Assembly: GCA_947495295.1 (NCBI GenBank) | Contig: CANLYJ010000002.1 | Coordinates: 62,001-126,000 of the forward strand | Direction of reading: 5' to 3' | Source: an uncultured Paracoccaceae bacterium | GTDB lineage: Bacteria; Pseudomonadota; Alphaproteobacteria; Rhodobacterales; Rhodobacteraceae | DNA length: 64,000 bases | In this document: positions 63,781-64,000 of the stretch, in pieces | Position numbering within the stretch: the first letter of the stretch is position 1 | How the letters are laid out: each line of letters begins with the position of its first letter | The notes under the pieces: generated by a model | Told to the model about the DNA's origin: nothing | The model's input: the letters and a program-made list of their open reading frames with translations, nothing else | The model's database searches: none | Program-made: the position numbers and the translations under genes

Positions 63781-64000
63781 CCGATTTTACCTCAGACGCA
63801 CCAGTGCTGCGCGCGCGCACAGCGCCGCCGAAACGCGAGTATTACGCCTATTTCACGCTGATCTTTCTGGCGACCCTGCCGCTGGCCTTCCTGACATGGA
63901 TGCTGACCGCTGCACGCCGGATGGAACTGCCCGAAAAGGGCCCATTCGCCAAAGCCTGGACACAGGCCCGGATCATCACGCCGCATATCTTCAGCGCGTG
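63777..64000 (+). CDS. pufQ: PufQ (bacteriochlorophyll/complex assembly protein), stop cut by window end
   Basis: 74 residues plus the first two bases (TG) of a probable TGA stop; 74 is also the length of R. capsulatus PufQ. One membrane helix is visible at about residues 23-45 ([20 protein letters not shown]), followed by the family ending [20 protein letters not shown]. PufQ is the first gene of the puf operon and aids bacteriochlorophyll synthesis or delivery. It overlaps bchZ by an ATGA junction, so pufBALM(C) should follow. Confidence 0.93.
   Translation, partial: MTDFTSDAPVLRARTAPPKREYYAYFTLIFLATLPLAFLTWMLTAARRMELPEKGPFAKAWTQARIITPHIFSA

Overview
This 64 kb, GC-rich window comes from an alphaproteobacterium of the Rhodobacteraceae (Roseobacter group), most likely an aerobic anoxygenic phototroph. 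The basis is the photosynthesis gene order (bchL-bchM-lhaA-puhABC-acsF-puhE-hemA-cycA, crtA-bchIDO, crtIB-tspO, crtCD, crtEF, bchCXYZ-pufQ), the oxygen-dependent cyclase acsF, spheroidene-type carotenoid genes (crtA, crtC, crtD, crtF) and typical roseobacter families. The genus cannot be fixed from the sequence; a Yoonia/Loktanella-like organism is only a guess.

Left photosynthesis block (1-16.9 kb). The 3' end of bchL runs into bchM, lhaA, puhA, puhB, puhC, a small conserved ORF, acsF, puhE, hemA and cycA. These make bacteriochlorophyll, the H subunit and assembly factors of the reaction centre, 5-aminolevulinate and cytochrome c2. A terminator follows cycA. On the minus strand come a class A beta-lactamase (out of place here), then bchO, bchD, bchI and crtA. 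crtI-crtB-tspO diverge from crtA across two PpsR/CrtJ-type operators.

Central non-photosynthetic block (about 16.9-54.1 kb). This separates tspO from crtC. In order it holds: a family-5 (nickel/peptide-type) ABC transporter with a DUF6525 gene and a divergent Rrf2 regulator; a Zur-zrgABCDE-like zinc operon with a palindromic Zur box; adenine deaminase and AMP nucleosidase; HU; mannose-1-P guanylyltransferase and polysaccharide-export genes; a hydroxyacid dehydrogenase; an LpxQ-like outer membrane protein; petABC (cytochrome bc1); thiBPQ under a TPP riboswitch; aroC; a second export lipoprotein; an RTX beta-propeller-like protein; phosphomannomutase; an unusual pair of orphan genes; a serralysin-type RTX protease; and a DUF2793 protein.

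Right photosynthesis block (54.1-64 kb). crtC and crtD (minus strand, with a long overlap) diverge from crtE-crtF across two PpsR boxes. bchC-bchX-bchY-bchZ-pufQ then form an overlapping superoperon behind two more PpsR boxes and run out of the window into the expected puf operon. Two strong palindromes lie between bchY and bchZ. A mobile-looking palindromic repeat is inserted in frame in bchY and has a second copy downstream of petC.

Most genes are ordinary. The points most worth a second look are the iterated 11-bp direct repeats found at two sites, the in-frame palindrome in bchY, the bchY-bchZ intercistronic palindromes, the crtD/crtC overlap, the beta-lactamase inside the photosynthesis cluster, and the DUF6525/Rrf2/ABC module. 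I saw no CRISPR array, tRNA, rRNA or intact insertion sequence, and no clearly new defence or mobile system.
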